Origin: an uncultured Agathobacter sp.
GTDB taxonomy: Bacteria > Bacillota > Clostridia > Lachnospirales > Lachnospiraceae
Reading direction: 5' to 3'
NCBI GenBank assembly: GCA_934316545.1
Contig: CAKRDT010000014.1
Span: 1 to 45,885, forward strand
DNA: 45,885 nucleotides
The position numbers and the translations under genes were made by a program. How positions within the stretch are numbered: position 1 is the first letter of the stretch; each line of letters begins with the position of its first letter. The notes under the pieces were generated by a model, which was not told where the DNA came from, made no database searches, and saw only the letters and a program-made list of their open reading frames with translations. Positions 35,289-44,379 of the stretch are shown piece after piece.

Positions 35289-37547
35289 GTGAAATTTAAA
35301 ATAAGAAAGAAATTATCACTGTTTATGACTGCCTGTGTGCTGGCAACCGGACTTATGAGCGGTTGCAGCAGCCAACAGGTCATCAGCGAAACGCAAAACG
35401 GCACACAGAGCGGCAATGCGAAAGGAAGGTTTGTGGAGAACGAGGTCTCGCTGCCGGATAATATATCGATGATCAGTTCTACGGGAAAAAGCAGGGACGG
35501 CGAACTTACGCTGTTTGGATATCCGCAGGATGGAACAGCGATGATCCTCGGTCACTCGAAGGATCAGGGCGAGACATGGGACAGTGTCGAGGTAAAAGAT
35601 ACGGATTGTTATGTGTCTGCGGTAAACGGAGAGGACGGCAGCGTAGCAGTGTTTGGAAATCCGAACGAAAAGAAAGTGATTTTATCGATGGTGACAGCGG
35701 AGGGGGAAGTCTCCCAGGTGCAGCTTCAGATACCGGATTATGAGGGAGACAGTCCGGATGATGAGATCGGCAATTTCGTCACTTCTGCAGTCTATGCAAA
35801 TGGAACACTCCTTGCTACGGACTTGAACGGCGTGCTCTATGAGGTTGATTCGGCGAGCGGCAAGATGTCTCGATTTTCACAGCAGATTACCGATCAGGTA
35901 GAGGGACTTCTTCCGATTGGAAACCGGTTCGGTATGCTCACAGATTCCGGAATCCTTTTTGCGGAAACAGACAGCGGCAAGATATCGGAGAGCATGAAAA
36001 ATGATACAGAGCTGCAGAAAAATCTAAAAGATGTGAATGCGTCCTACAGCGAGGGCAGCAGCTCGATCGCTTTCGCGGCGGATGATACCGAGCAGGAGTT
36101 CTATTATCTGAATCATGACGGAATGTTTTACCACAAGATCGGCGGAAGCACGACCGAGCAGCTCATGGACAACTCACTCACGAGTCTGAGTGACAGCAGT
36201 GTGGCGATACAGGGATTCCATCGCTTTGACGACAAGAATTACATTGTGATCGCGTCGGATTCGAATGGACAGCCGCATTGTTACCGCTATACCTATGACG
36301 CAACGATATCAACGGTTCCGGAAAACCAGATCCGTGTCTATGCGCTCGAGGACAGCAATGCGCTCCAGCAGCTGATCACCGCTTATCAGAAGGAATATCC
36401 GGATGTGTTCGTTAAGAAGATTATCGGCATGTCGGGTTCGGACGGTGTGACTGCGGACGATGCGATCAAATCTTTAAATACCGAAGTGCTCGCGGGAAAA
36501 GGTCCGGATGTCCTTGTGCTTGACGGACTTCCGGCAGACAGCTATGTGGAAAAAGGCGCTTTGTGCGATATCAGCAATTATGTGGAGCAGGCGAACGAAA
36601 GTGAAGGGCTTTTTACCAATATTATGGATGCCTACACCAGTGACAACAAGATCTATCAGGTGCCGACGCGTTTCTACTTTACGGTGGCAGAGGGCGATTC
36701 ATCCATGCTTGATCACAGCGGCAGCATACAGGATTTCAAGGCGTATATCGATACCGTAAAATCCGGGGATGGAAAAGTGTTCGGCTTTTTCGGACCGAAA
36801 ACGATATTGAATGAGTTTTATAATGCGGACAGTGCCTCCTGGCGGACGACGAGTGGCATCGATCAGGAGAAGTTAAAGGACTGTCTTGAGGCGGCAAAGG
36901 CTCTGTATGATGCCGACGGCTATCAGGAGAAGGAACGCATCGAGGTTGATTTTGCCAGTGGAATGCAGGAGGGAAGCCTTATCGGAATGTGCGCTGAAAC
37001 CGTGAATTTCCGTTTGATGATGATGGGGCAGATCGCATTTGGCTCTCTGGTGGGGGTTAATGATGCGCAGGACCTCTATGGAATGGAGGGCGCATACGGC
37101 GGCAGCTTTGCACTGTTTGATACGCAGGATCACAAGGCATTTGTGCCGTTTATCCGCCTCGGACTTGCACAGTCCGCCTCGGACAACACTTACGCACAGA
37201 AGTTTATCGAGATGGCGATCTCCGCAAATGGACAAAAGCAGATGAATGACGGATTTTCCGTCAATCGAAGCGCTTTTGACGCGGAGTGTGAAAACACTCA
37301 TGAATCGAGTATCGGATCATCGACCGCGGACGGAACTTACTCCGAATATCAGTTAAAAAAGATCAGCAATGCGCAGCAGCAGGAACTGACCACACTGATG
37401 GAAAGTCTTGATGTACCGGTTTGGGATGACCGCGTAGTGAAGGATCTTGTGCTGGATGAGGGCGCAAAATATCTGCAGGGAAATCAGTCAATCGAGGATA
37501 CGGTAGCGGCGATCCGTCAGAAAGTACAGCTCTATGTTGCGGAGTAG
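35289..37547 (+). CDS. Lipoprotein: Asp-box beta-propeller-like domain fused to a solute-binding domain
   Basis: The product is 752 aa from GTG 35289, which has AAGGAG 9 bases upstream; ATG 35268 and 35280 are poorly placed. The lipobox LMSGC puts the acylated Cys at 26. Residues about 60-340 are rich in beta strands, with a sialidase-type Asp-box SKDQGETW at 90-97 and repeated G.L/Y.. strands, suggesting a propeller. Residues about 345-752 look like a type 1 ABC solute-binding protein (VYALEDSNALQQLITAYQKEYPDV, GPDVLVLDGLPADSYVEKGAL, YQVPTRFYF). It is surface anchored and leads an operon with two permeases. Confidence 0.8.
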   Translation: MKFKIRKKLSLFMTACVLATGLMSGCSSQQVISETQNGTQSGNAKGRFVENEVSLPDNISMISSTGKSRDGELTLFGYPQDGTAMILGHSKDQGETWDSVEVKDTDCYVSAVNGEDGSVAVFGNPNEKKVILSMVTAEGEVSQVQLQIPDYEGDSPDDEIGNFVTSAVYANGTLLATDLNGVLYEVDSASGKMSRFSQQITDQVEGLLPIGNRFGMLTDSGILFAETDSGKISESMKNDTELQKNLKDVNASYSEGSSSIAFAADDTEQEFYYLNHDGMFYHKIGGSTTEQLMDNSLTSLSDSSVAIQGFHRFDDKNYIVIASDSNGQPHCYRYTYDATISTVPENQIRVYALEDSNALQQLITAYQKEYPDVFVKKIIGMSGSDGVTADDAIKSLNTEVLAGKGPDVLVLDGLPADSYVEKGALCDISNYVEQANESEGLFTNIMDAYTSDNKIYQVPTRFYFTVAEGDSSMLDHSGSIQDFKAYIDTVKSGDGKVFGFFGPKTILNEFYNADSASWRTTSGIDQEKLKDCLEAAKALYDADGYQEKERIEVDFASGMQEGSLIGMCAETVNFRLMMMGQIAFGSLVGVNDAQDLYGMEGAYGGSFALFDTQDHKAFVPFIRLGLAQSASDNTYAQKFIEMAISANGQKQMNDGFSVNRSAFDAECENTHESSIGSSTADGTYSEYQLKKISNAQQQELTTLMESLDVPVWDDRVVKDLVLDEGAKYLQGNQSIEDTVAAIRQKVQLYVAE

Positions 37548-38451
37548 CAGAAAGCATCGAAAGCGTCTGGTGGGCATATCGTTTCTGCTTCCGGGATTAT
37601 GCGGCGTTGCCGTCTTTTATCTGATCCCGTTTGTGGATGTGATCCGGCGTTCATTCGTGCAGATGGCAAGCGGAAGCTTCTGTGGACTGCAAAATTATAA
37701 AATGGTGGTAGAAAACGATGCCTTCCGGCTTGCCGCAAAAAACACAGTACGGTTTGTGCTCGTCTGCCTGCCGCTTCTGCTTGTTTTGTCACTGGTTCTG
37801 GCTTTTTTCGTCAATGAATTGTGGACAGATCTGAAGCAATTTCACAGAAGAGGGCAGCAGAGGTCAGGCGGGGAATCGGTAAACGCACTCATCGGTGCCA
37901 TCAAGGCGGCTTATCTGCTTCCGCTTGCGATTCCGGCGGCATCCGTGGTTCTGTTGTGGAAGCTGATGTTTGATCGGAGCGGATTTGTAAACGGAATACT
38001 GCATCTGTGCGGACTGCATGCGGTGGACTGGATGAACACCGGCGCATCGTTTGCGGTACTTGTGTTCAGCTATATATGGAAGAATCTCGGCTATACGATG
38101 ATCCTCTGGCTGGCGGGGCTTGCGTCCGTTCCGCAGAGCGTGTACGAGGCGGCGGAGATGGACGGTGCGAAGAAAAGTGTTCAGTTTTTCAAGATTACGC
38201 TGCCGTTGATCCGACCGATGATTTTTACCATTGTGGTCCTTTCTTTTTTGAATTCGTTTAAGGTGTTCCGGGAGGCATATCTGGTTGCGGGAAATTATCC
38301 GCAGGAGGATATTTATCTCCTGCAACACCTTTTTAATAACTGGTTTCTAAGCCTGTCGGTTGATAAGATGGCGGCGGCGAGTGTGCTTCTCGCAGGAGTG
38401 ATCGGTGGGTTCGTGTTAATTTTACAACGTTTATGGGAGACAGAAGGATGA
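37534..38451 (+). CDS. ABC transporter permease, MalF-like
   Basis: The product is 305 aa with about six membrane helices. The EAA loop EAAEMDGAKKSVQFFKITLP is intact, so an ATPase partner is expected. An insertion of about 30 polar residues (KQFHRRGQQRSGGESVN, near 105-120) lies between helices and is unusual for the family. The gene overlaps the end of the lipoprotein gene by 14 bp. The substrate is unknown; the binding domain resembles those for sugars. Confidence 0.87.
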   Translation: MLRSSRKHRKRLVGISFLLPGLCGVAVFYLIPFVDVIRRSFVQMASGSFCGLQNYKMVVENDAFRLAAKNTVRFVLVCLPLLLVLSLVLAFFVNELWTDLKQFHRRGQQRSGGESVNALIGAIKAAYLLPLAIPAASVVLLWKLMFDRSGFVNGILHLCGLHAVDWMNTGASFAVLVFSYIWKNLGYTMILWLAGLASVPQSVYEAAEMDGAKKSVQFFKITLPLIRPMIFTIVVLSFLNSFKVFREAYLVAGNYPQEDIYLLQHLFNNWFLSLSVDKMAAASVLLAGVIGGFVLILQRLWETEG

Positions 38452-39296
38452 GACAGTTAAAAATACTTGGAATTGTACTTGTGCTGATCCTGTTCGGGAC
38501 ACTTACGGTAGCGCCGCTTCTGTTCCTTTTCTGCGGAAGCCTGATGGGAGAGCCGGAGATCACGCAGTATCTGGTACCAATCCTAAACGGGACAAAAGGC
38601 TATGCATCGTGGCGGCTTTTTCCGCTTTATCCGACCTTGAAAAGTGTTGTGGAACTCGTTTTTGATTCCCCGGAATTCTTTCAGATGTTCTGGAATACCA
38701 TGAAGATCACGGGTGGAATCCTGCTCGGGCAGCTGGTGTTTGGAATGCCGTCCGCATGGGGGCTGGCGCGCTACCGGGTTCCGGGAAAAGGCGTTTTTTA
38801 TCTGCTCTATATTATTCTGATGATGCTTCCGTTTCAGGTGACGATGCTCTCCGAGTATCTGGTCTTAAGCCGACTTCATATGATGGATACTTTATGGGCG
38901 ATCATTGCACCCGGTGCGTTTTCGACATTTACGGTCTTTCTGATGTACCGCTTTTTCTGCGGGATACCGGAAGAACTTTTGGAGGCGGCACGCATGGACG
39001 GCGCGGGCGAATGGAAGATCTTCTTTTTCGTCGGGGTGCCGCTCGGCTCCGCGGGAATCCTCTCGGCGCTTGTAATTCAGTTTCTGGAATGTTTCAGCAT
39101 GATCGAGCAGCCGCTTGTATTTTTGCAGACGAAGCGGCTTTGGCCGTTGTCGATGTATCTCCCGGAGATTAAGGAGGGACAGATGGGCTTTGCGTTAGCC
39201 TGTTCGTTTGTGGCATTGCTGCCGGCGTTGTGCGTGTTTGGAATGGGACAGAAATATCTGGAACAGGGAATTACGGCAGCCGCTGTCAAAGGATAA
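38448..39296 (+). CDS. ABC transporter permease, MalG-like
   Basis: The product is 282 aa with six predicted helices. The EAA loop is present but altered at its end: EAARMDGAGEWKIFFFVGVP then LGSAG instead of the usual P..P pattern. ATG 38448 overlaps the upstream stop (ATGA). It ends in VKG, like the MalG-type permease of the raffinose operon. No ATPase gene follows; the next gene is an adaptor protein. Confidence 0.87.
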   Translation: MRQLKILGIVLVLILFGTLTVAPLLFLFCGSLMGEPEITQYLVPILNGTKGYASWRLFPLYPTLKSVVELVFDSPEFFQMFWNTMKITGGILLGQLVFGMPSAWGLARYRVPGKGVFYLLYIILMMLPFQVTMLSEYLVLSRLHMMDTLWAIIAPGAFSTFTVFLMYRFFCGIPEELLEAARMDGAGEWKIFFFVGVPLGSAGILSALVIQFLECFSMIEQPLVFLQTKRLWPLSMYLPEIKEGQMGFALACSFVALLPALCVFGMGQKYLEQGITAAAVKG

Positions 39297-39331
39297 TTGA
39301 TTTTAGACTTCAATGAAAAGAGGAAAAGAAG

Positions 39332-41128
39332 ATGGGAAAACTGACAAAGGTGTTTGCGGCGCTGATGGCGGTCATGCTTTTTATGACGGTCATCTCACGC
39401 GCGGCGTCATCCTTTACGGTTGCGCAGGTGCAGGTGGAGAGTCCGAAGTCACGCGCGATCGTTCACAAGGTGATCGGCGACGGAACCGTGACAAGGCAGT
39501 CGGATCTTCCGGTCTATACCGTGGCGGATATTCTGGTTGCGAAGGTGAAAGTAACCGAGGGACAGGAGGTCAAAAAGGGGCAGACGCTTGCCGTGCTTGA
39601 TACGGACAGCATCGATGAGCAGATCCAAATGCTCTCCGATGAGATCGAGGTGCTGCAACTGCAAAACGATGCATTAAAGTCCGCCGAAGCGAAGCGTGAC
39701 CGCGAGCAGGATAAGGCGCTTTCGCGTGCGAAGGAAGATTATGAGGATACCGTGCAGTCAAATAAGGATGCGGTCAGCAAAGCAAAAGAGAATATTAAGA
39801 CAGCAAAAAAACAGACAAAGAAAAATGAAAAGAAGACATTCGAAGATCTGCAAAACAGCGTAGAAGAGGCAAAGAAAGCCTATGAGGATGCGGTGGAGAC
39901 GCAAAAGAGTCAGGTGCAGCAGGCAAAGCGTGCGCTTGAGGATGCGTCTAAAACGCCTGCCGCAGATTACAGTGATTCGATCACGCAGATCGAAATCAAT
40001 CAGAAGCAGCGCAAGATCGATTCGGAACAGAGAAAGTTGGATGCGCTTGCGCTCAAAAAACTGGAAGATCCGGATACTTACATGAGCGAGTGGCAGGATC
40101 AGTATGATTATGTGCAGGAGTTAAAGGATGATCTTGCGGCTGCAAAGTTACAGCAGCAGGCAAAGAAGAATGAGGCTGCGGCACAGGAGAGTGAGCGGAA
40201 ACAGACGCTTTCGCGCGCACAGGAAGACTACGATGAGACGATCAGCAAAAATGAGAAGCTTGTTCGCAAGGCAAAGGAGCTCTGGCAGGAAGCCGAACAG
40301 AAACTGGAAAATTATCAAAACGGTGAGGATGAGGACAGTGCGGATGACTCGCTGGTGGAGGATGCCAGAAAAACGTTAGAGGATGCGAAGAGTCAGCAGA
40401 CGCAGCAGAAGAAATCTGCCAAACGAGCCATCGAAGATGCCGGGGAAACGGATGCTGTTGATCACTCGGTGGAAATCAACAATGTCAGTATCGCCGAAAA
40501 GCAGCGCGCGTTGGCGCAGCTTCAGAAGACAAAGGAACAAGAAGGAAAGATCGTGGCACAGACCGATGTGACAGTCAGCAAGATTTTACTGACGGCAGGT
40601 GACCGGACGACAGAGACGGCGGCGTTTCTTTTGGCGGATCTGTCGGAGGGCGCGCGTTTTACGACAGAGATCTCGAAGGAGGATGCAAAGTATGTGGTCG
40701 TGGGTGATGCTGTCACATTGAAAGTCAACGATAAGAGTTATGAGGATATGACGGTGCTTTCCACGGAGCCGAATGAGGATTCAAGCGTGCGTGTGACCGT
40801 GTATGTTCCGAAGAAGACGATTTCAATCGGAACACATGCCAGCATGGAGATTGAACAGACCTCGGAGAAGTACGCGACAACGCTGCCTCTTACTGCAATC
40901 CACGCGGAGCAGAGCAAGTATTTTGTCTATGTTCTGGAGAAAGAGGATACGGTGCTCGGTGAGGAGACCGTCGCAAGGAAAGTGAATGTGTCGATCGTGG
41001 AAAAAAACGGCGAGTACGCAGCATTATCGGATGGTTCGCTTTCCGAGGATGACAGTGTGATCGTGGAATCGGATACAATGCTTGCCAACGGCGAGAAAGT
41101 GCGTCTGAAGGAAGCAGGTGCGATGTGA
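39332..41128 (+). CDS. MacA/HlyD-type adaptor with a long duplicated coiled-coil arm
   Basis: The product is 598 aa, long for an adaptor (usually 350-450). An N-terminal membrane anchor (about 5-28) is followed by the first half of a lipoyl domain (about 55-90, VTEGQEVKKGQTLAVLD), an extended charged coiled coil (about 90-405), the second lipoyl half (TDVTVSKILLTAGD) and beta-barrel/membrane-proximal parts to the end. The arm is an internal duplication: LSRAKEDYEDT at 130 recurs as LSRAQEDYDET at 293, and KRALEDA at 199 recurs as KRAIEDA at 364. It sits outside the membrane and probably links the permease-like partner encoded next. Confidence 0.83.
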   Translation: MGKLTKVFAALMAVMLFMTVISRAASSFTVAQVQVESPKSRAIVHKVIGDGTVTRQSDLPVYTVADILVAKVKVTEGQEVKKGQTLAVLDTDSIDEQIQMLSDEIEVLQLQNDALKSAEAKRDREQDKALSRAKEDYEDTVQSNKDAVSKAKENIKTAKKQTKKNEKKTFEDLQNSVEEAKKAYEDAVETQKSQVQQAKRALEDASKTPAADYSDSITQIEINQKQRKIDSEQRKLDALALKKLEDPDTYMSEWQDQYDYVQELKDDLAAAKLQQQAKKNEAAAQESERKQTLSRAQEDYDETISKNEKLVRKAKELWQEAEQKLENYQNGEDEDSADDSLVEDARKTLEDAKSQQTQQKKSAKRAIEDAGETDAVDHSVEINNVSIAEKQRALAQLQKTKEQEGKIVAQTDVTVSKILLTAGDRTTETAAFLLADLSEGARFTTEISKEDAKYVVVGDAVTLKVNDKSYEDMTVLSTEPNEDSSVRVTVYVPKKTISIGTHASMEIEQTSEKYATTLPLTAIHAEQSKYFVYVLEKEDTVLGEETVARKVNVSIVEKNGEYAALSDGSLSEDDSVIVESDTMLANGEKVRLKEAGAM

Positions 41129-42069
41129 GCCGGGCAAAAGCCGTAAGGCTGACAATGGTTTTACTCTGCCTTTTTGCTGCTGGCTTCTTTGGTGTGCAAT
41201 CGTTTAAGGCAGGGGAAAAAGCGGATTCCCTGTGGCAGAATGTAACAATCTGTATGGCGGAGGAACTTTCTGTGGAGGATGTGGGGAATCTGTGGGATAA
41301 AGTTTCGGATGCAGCGGCGGAGGATGACGGCAAAGCGTTCGGTTTTACCGCATGGAAGGAGCAGACCGATCAGACGGTCACCGACCCGGATCTTGGAAGA
41401 AGTGTGCAGACGCATGTGGTTTCTTTGTACGGTTCATCGGAATCTGTGCTTCCTGTAGCGCCGGTACTCGATGCGGATGATGCTGCCGGATGTCTGGTGG
41501 CAAAAGATACGGCATGGCAGTTGTTCGGAAGTACGGATGTAGTGGGACAAACGATTTGTGTGGATGCAAATGTGTATACGATCCGTGGCATTGTTATGAT
41601 TCCGGCAACAGGTGTTTATGTGCAGATCCGTGGAAATGAAAGTGTGCATAAGCAGATGAAGTTTAACCGCCTGACGTTAGGCGTTGCGGACACAGAAAGC
41701 GGAAATCAGTTTCTGTCCGAATATGCGCTGACCGGGCGTGTGATCCGTTCGGATAATCTGCTTGATGTCACACGCTATACAGAACTGATCCCCGGCAAGT
41801 GGTCCGACTTCGACGGATGGAAGCAGAACTGGAAGCGGTTGCAGCAGGAGATCCGGCAGAACCGGATGATGCGAAAGACAACCATCGACGATACCTGCGA
41901 GAAATGGTATCAGACGCGTATCGAGGATCTGCTTTTGGAAGTGGTTTGTGTTGTACTTGGTGTCATCTTATTGCCACCGTTCCGCGCGAATGGTAGAATG
42001 AGACACAGCAAGAAGCAAAGGAAGTGTCATGATGCCGGAGACCATACATGTGAAAACAACGGAATATGA
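41125..42069 (+). CDS. MacB periplasmic-core-domain protein lacking the usual FtsX membrane domain
   Basis: The product is 314 aa, starting at GTG 41125 in a GTGA overlap with the adaptor gene. One N-terminal helix (about 8-26) is followed by about 230 extracellular residues that resemble the MacB periplasmic core, including AWQLFGSTDVVGQTICVDAN and the YTIRGIVMIP strand. One more helix (LLLEVVCVVLGVILLPP) is followed by a basic tail. MacB/FtsX permeases have four helices and about 400 residues, so three helices' worth is missing or reduced. The last 41 bp overlap the next gene. It is either a specialised partner of the adaptor or a truncated permease. Confidence 0.65.
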   Translation: MSRAKAVRLTMVLLCLFAAGFFGVQSFKAGEKADSLWQNVTICMAEELSVEDVGNLWDKVSDAAAEDDGKAFGFTAWKEQTDQTVTDPDLGRSVQTHVVSLYGSSESVLPVAPVLDADDAAGCLVAKDTAWQLFGSTDVVGQTICVDANVYTIRGIVMIPATGVYVQIRGNESVHKQMKFNRLTLGVADTESGNQFLSEYALTGRVIRSDNLLDVTRYTELIPGKWSDFDGWKQNWKRLQQEIRQNRMMRKTTIDDTCEKWYQTRIEDLLLEVVCVVLGVILLPPFRANGRMRHSKKQRKCHDAGDHTCENNGI

Positions 42070-42619
42070 CTATGCGATCGAACTGATCCGCTCCAATCGC
42101 CGGACGATTGCCTTACAGGTGTATCCGGACGGTCGGATCGTTTGCCGCGCGCCACGCCGTGCGACAAAGCGTGAGATCGTTCGTTTTTTGGACGCACATG
42201 CGGACTGGATTGCCGGAGCGTGGGAGAAGTTACAGAAGCGCATCGAAGCGAAGAAAAGCCGGAGTGCGGCGTATGAAATCCCTGCGTACGAGTCATTGAC
42301 AGCAGCTATGCGAAGAGAGATACAGGCACATTTTATGGAAAGGCTTCAGTTGTATGCACCACAGATGGGAGTCAGCTATCATCGTGTGACAATAAGAAAT
42401 CAAAAGGGACGCTGGGGAAGCTGCAGCAGTAAGGGAAACCTCAATTTTAATTACAGACTCCACTATCTGCCGCAGGAACTGATGGATTATGTGGTCGTGC
42501 ATGAACTGGCGCACCGGTTGGAGATGAATCATTCTGCACGTTTCTGGAACATAGTGGGGCAGTATGATCCTAAGTATCGGGAACACCAGAAGCGGCTTAC
42601 GGAGATTGGAATCAGTTAA
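42029..42619 (+). CDS. YgjP-like (SprT/M48-related) metallopeptidase domain protein
   Basis: The product is 196 aa. The C-terminal half has RNQKGRWGSCSSKGNLNFNYRL and the zinc motif VVHELAHRLEMNHSARFW (HExxH variant HELAH, third ligand His), which define the YgjP-like domain (PF01863). The N-terminus ELIRSNRRTIALQVYPDGRI is also typical. It is probably a cytosolic zinc peptidase; substrates are unknown. AAGGAAG precedes ATG 42029 (or 42032). The 41-bp overlap with the MacB-like gene is unusually long. Confidence 0.9.
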   Translation: MMPETIHVKTTEYDYAIELIRSNRRTIALQVYPDGRIVCRAPRRATKREIVRFLDAHADWIAGAWEKLQKRIEAKKSRSAAYEIPAYESLTAAMRREIQAHFMERLQLYAPQMGVSYHRVTIRNQKGRWGSCSSKGNLNFNYRLHYLPQELMDYVVVHELAHRLEMNHSARFWNIVGQYDPKYREHQKRLTEIGIS

Positions 42620-42762
42620 AAAGCAATTCTTCTTTCATTTCATCCAGCAGTTCATTTACCTGCAGCACAGAGAGTTTTTTGCTGATGGAAAAGTGGAAAT
42701 CCATTTCACAGATGATGTCTGGAGCAATAATAAATTTAAATTTGAAATTAAAAAGTAGGATA

Positions 42763-42945
42763 ATGTGCCGCAGCATGTGGCTTCCAACGATTCTGTATGC
42801 CATATTTTATACGTTTTGTCTGTACGACAATTTCCACAGTATCACGATGCCGATTTTTGTTGTAGGAACCGTTGGCTATTGTGCCTACCTGCTGAAAAGT
42901 TTCCGTGGATGCAAGGTAAAGGAACATATGCCAAAAATAATATAA
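42763..42945 (+). pseudogene. Fragment or mini-protein resembling the N-terminus of DUF4173/DUF4153 membrane proteins
   Basis: ATG 42763 to TAA 42945 encodes 60 aa with two membrane helices: LYAIFYTFCLYDNFHSIT, then PIFVVGTVGYCAYLLKSF, then a basic end. The FYTFCLYDN..SIT.P.FV.GT pattern is what I recall from the first helices of DUF4173-type proteins, which are several hundred residues long. Only GTAGGA precedes the start. The 428-bp gap (42620-43047) otherwise holds AT-rich sequence and weak minus-strand frames that I do not recognise. Confidence 0.4.
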
Positions 42946-43047
42946 AGTAGAAAAAGTGCAATTTCTGCATGAAATATTACAAGAATTATGGATTCTCATA
43001 GCGTATTATTGATATACATGTTATTCTAGTATGTAAGGAGAATCTAT

Positions 43048-44370
43048 ATGGCCGTTGAAAGAAAAAATCTGACACAACTTTTTGTCCCAATCTGTTTTGA
43101 GACACTTTTCTATATGCTATCCGGAATGGTCGATACATTGATGCTGTCATCGGTAAGTGATCAGGCGGTTGGAGCGGTAGGTACTGCCAATACGTATATT
43201 AGTGTATTTATCATTATGTTCGGTGTGATTTCATCCGGTATGATAGCGGTCATGACGCAGAATATCGGTGCGGGAAAGCCGGGAATTGCATATCAGGCAA
43301 GACAGTTGGGCCTTATTTTTAATGCAGTGGTTGGAATACTGATGTCGGCATTTTTGGCAATCTTTTCAGGAACGATACTTAAAGTTGTAAGTATTGCGCC
43401 GGCATTACTTGAACCGGCAGAGACCTACCTTCGAATTGTCGGCGGTGCATGTTTTTTGAATGCCCTCATTCCGATTTTTGCAAGTTATCTGCGTGTGTTC
43501 GGATATACAAAGCAATCGTTGTTTGCATCGATTGTAGGAAATGTGATCAATTTTATCTTGAACGCAGTATTTCTGTTTGTCCTAAACTGGGGCGTTATGG
43601 GCGTGGCAACAGCGACGGTGATCTCACGTGTGGTAAATCTGATCATGGTTGCGACGATGGGAGCCGTGTTGATCAAGGCGAAGAACAGTCCGGAGAGAAT
43701 GTCGTCACGCAAAATTTTGGGACAGATCATCAAAATCGGATTTCCGTCCGCCTGTGAGACTGCGCTTTATAATATTGCTATGACACTGGTTGTCCGTTTT
43801 ATGAATCAGATGGATACGGATGGCATGAATGTGACTGCGCGCTCCTATGCGGTGCAGATCGCCAATTTCTCGTATTGTATCGGTGCGGCATTGGCACAGG
43901 CGAATGCGATCATGACCGGATGGCGGATCGGTGCCAAAGAATATGAAGAATGTGCGAAAGGAACGCGCAAGGCGGCAATCTATGGCGTGATTACCGCGAC
44001 ATGCTTTTCGGTGACATTTGCGTTGCTTGGACATTATATCGTGTGCATTTTCACGGATGATCCGCAGATGATCAGCCTTGTTGTTAAGCTGCTTGCTGTC
44101 GATGTGTTTCTCGAAGTGGGGCGTGTGACGAATCTTGTCTACGGTCAGGCATTAAAGACGAGCGGCGATGCGGTATTTCCGGTTATCATGGGGGCGATAT
44201 TTATGTATCTGTGTGCCGTCGGAGGAACCTATTTCTTTGGAATTCATCTCGGATTGCTTGCGGTAGGTGCTTATATTGCGATGGCAAGTGATGAATGCGT
44301 GCGCGCGGTCGGGATGGTGCTTCGCTGGAAGACCGGAAAGTGGAAGATGAAGCGGCTTGTTGTTGAATAG
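43048..44370 (+). CDS. MATE family efflux transporter
   Basis: The product is 440 aa with twelve predicted helices in two halves. The NorM/DinF-type features are MVDTLMLSSVSDQAVGAVG in the first half and the related GFPSACETALYNIAMTLV in the second. MATE proteins export cationic drugs or metabolites in exchange for Na+ or H+. TAAGGAG lies ahead of ATG 43048. The gene ends 9 bp before an AraC-type regulator, with which it probably forms an operon. Confidence 0.93.
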   Translation: MAVERKNLTQLFVPICFETLFYMLSGMVDTLMLSSVSDQAVGAVGTANTYISVFIIMFGVISSGMIAVMTQNIGAGKPGIAYQARQLGLIFNAVVGILMSAFLAIFSGTILKVVSIAPALLEPAETYLRIVGGACFLNALIPIFASYLRVFGYTKQSLFASIVGNVINFILNAVFLFVLNWGVMGVATATVISRVVNLIMVATMGAVLIKAKNSPERMSSRKILGQIIKIGFPSACETALYNIAMTLVVRFMNQMDTDGMNVTARSYAVQIANFSYCIGAALAQANAIMTGWRIGAKEYEECAKGTRKAAIYGVITATCFSVTFALLGHYIVCIFTDDPQMISLVVKLLAVDVFLEVGRVTNLVYGQALKTSGDAVFPVIMGAIFMYLCAVGGTYFFGIHLGLLAVGAYIAMASDECVRAVGMVLRWKTGKWKMKRLVVE

Positions 44371-44379
44371 GAGCAGGGA

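Noticed and set aside
42612..42803. Minus-strand 63-codon frame with a Leu/Lys-rich end
   Set aside because: No ribosome binding site or recognisable domain; overlaps the DUF4173-like fragment. It may be remnant sequence but cannot be supported.
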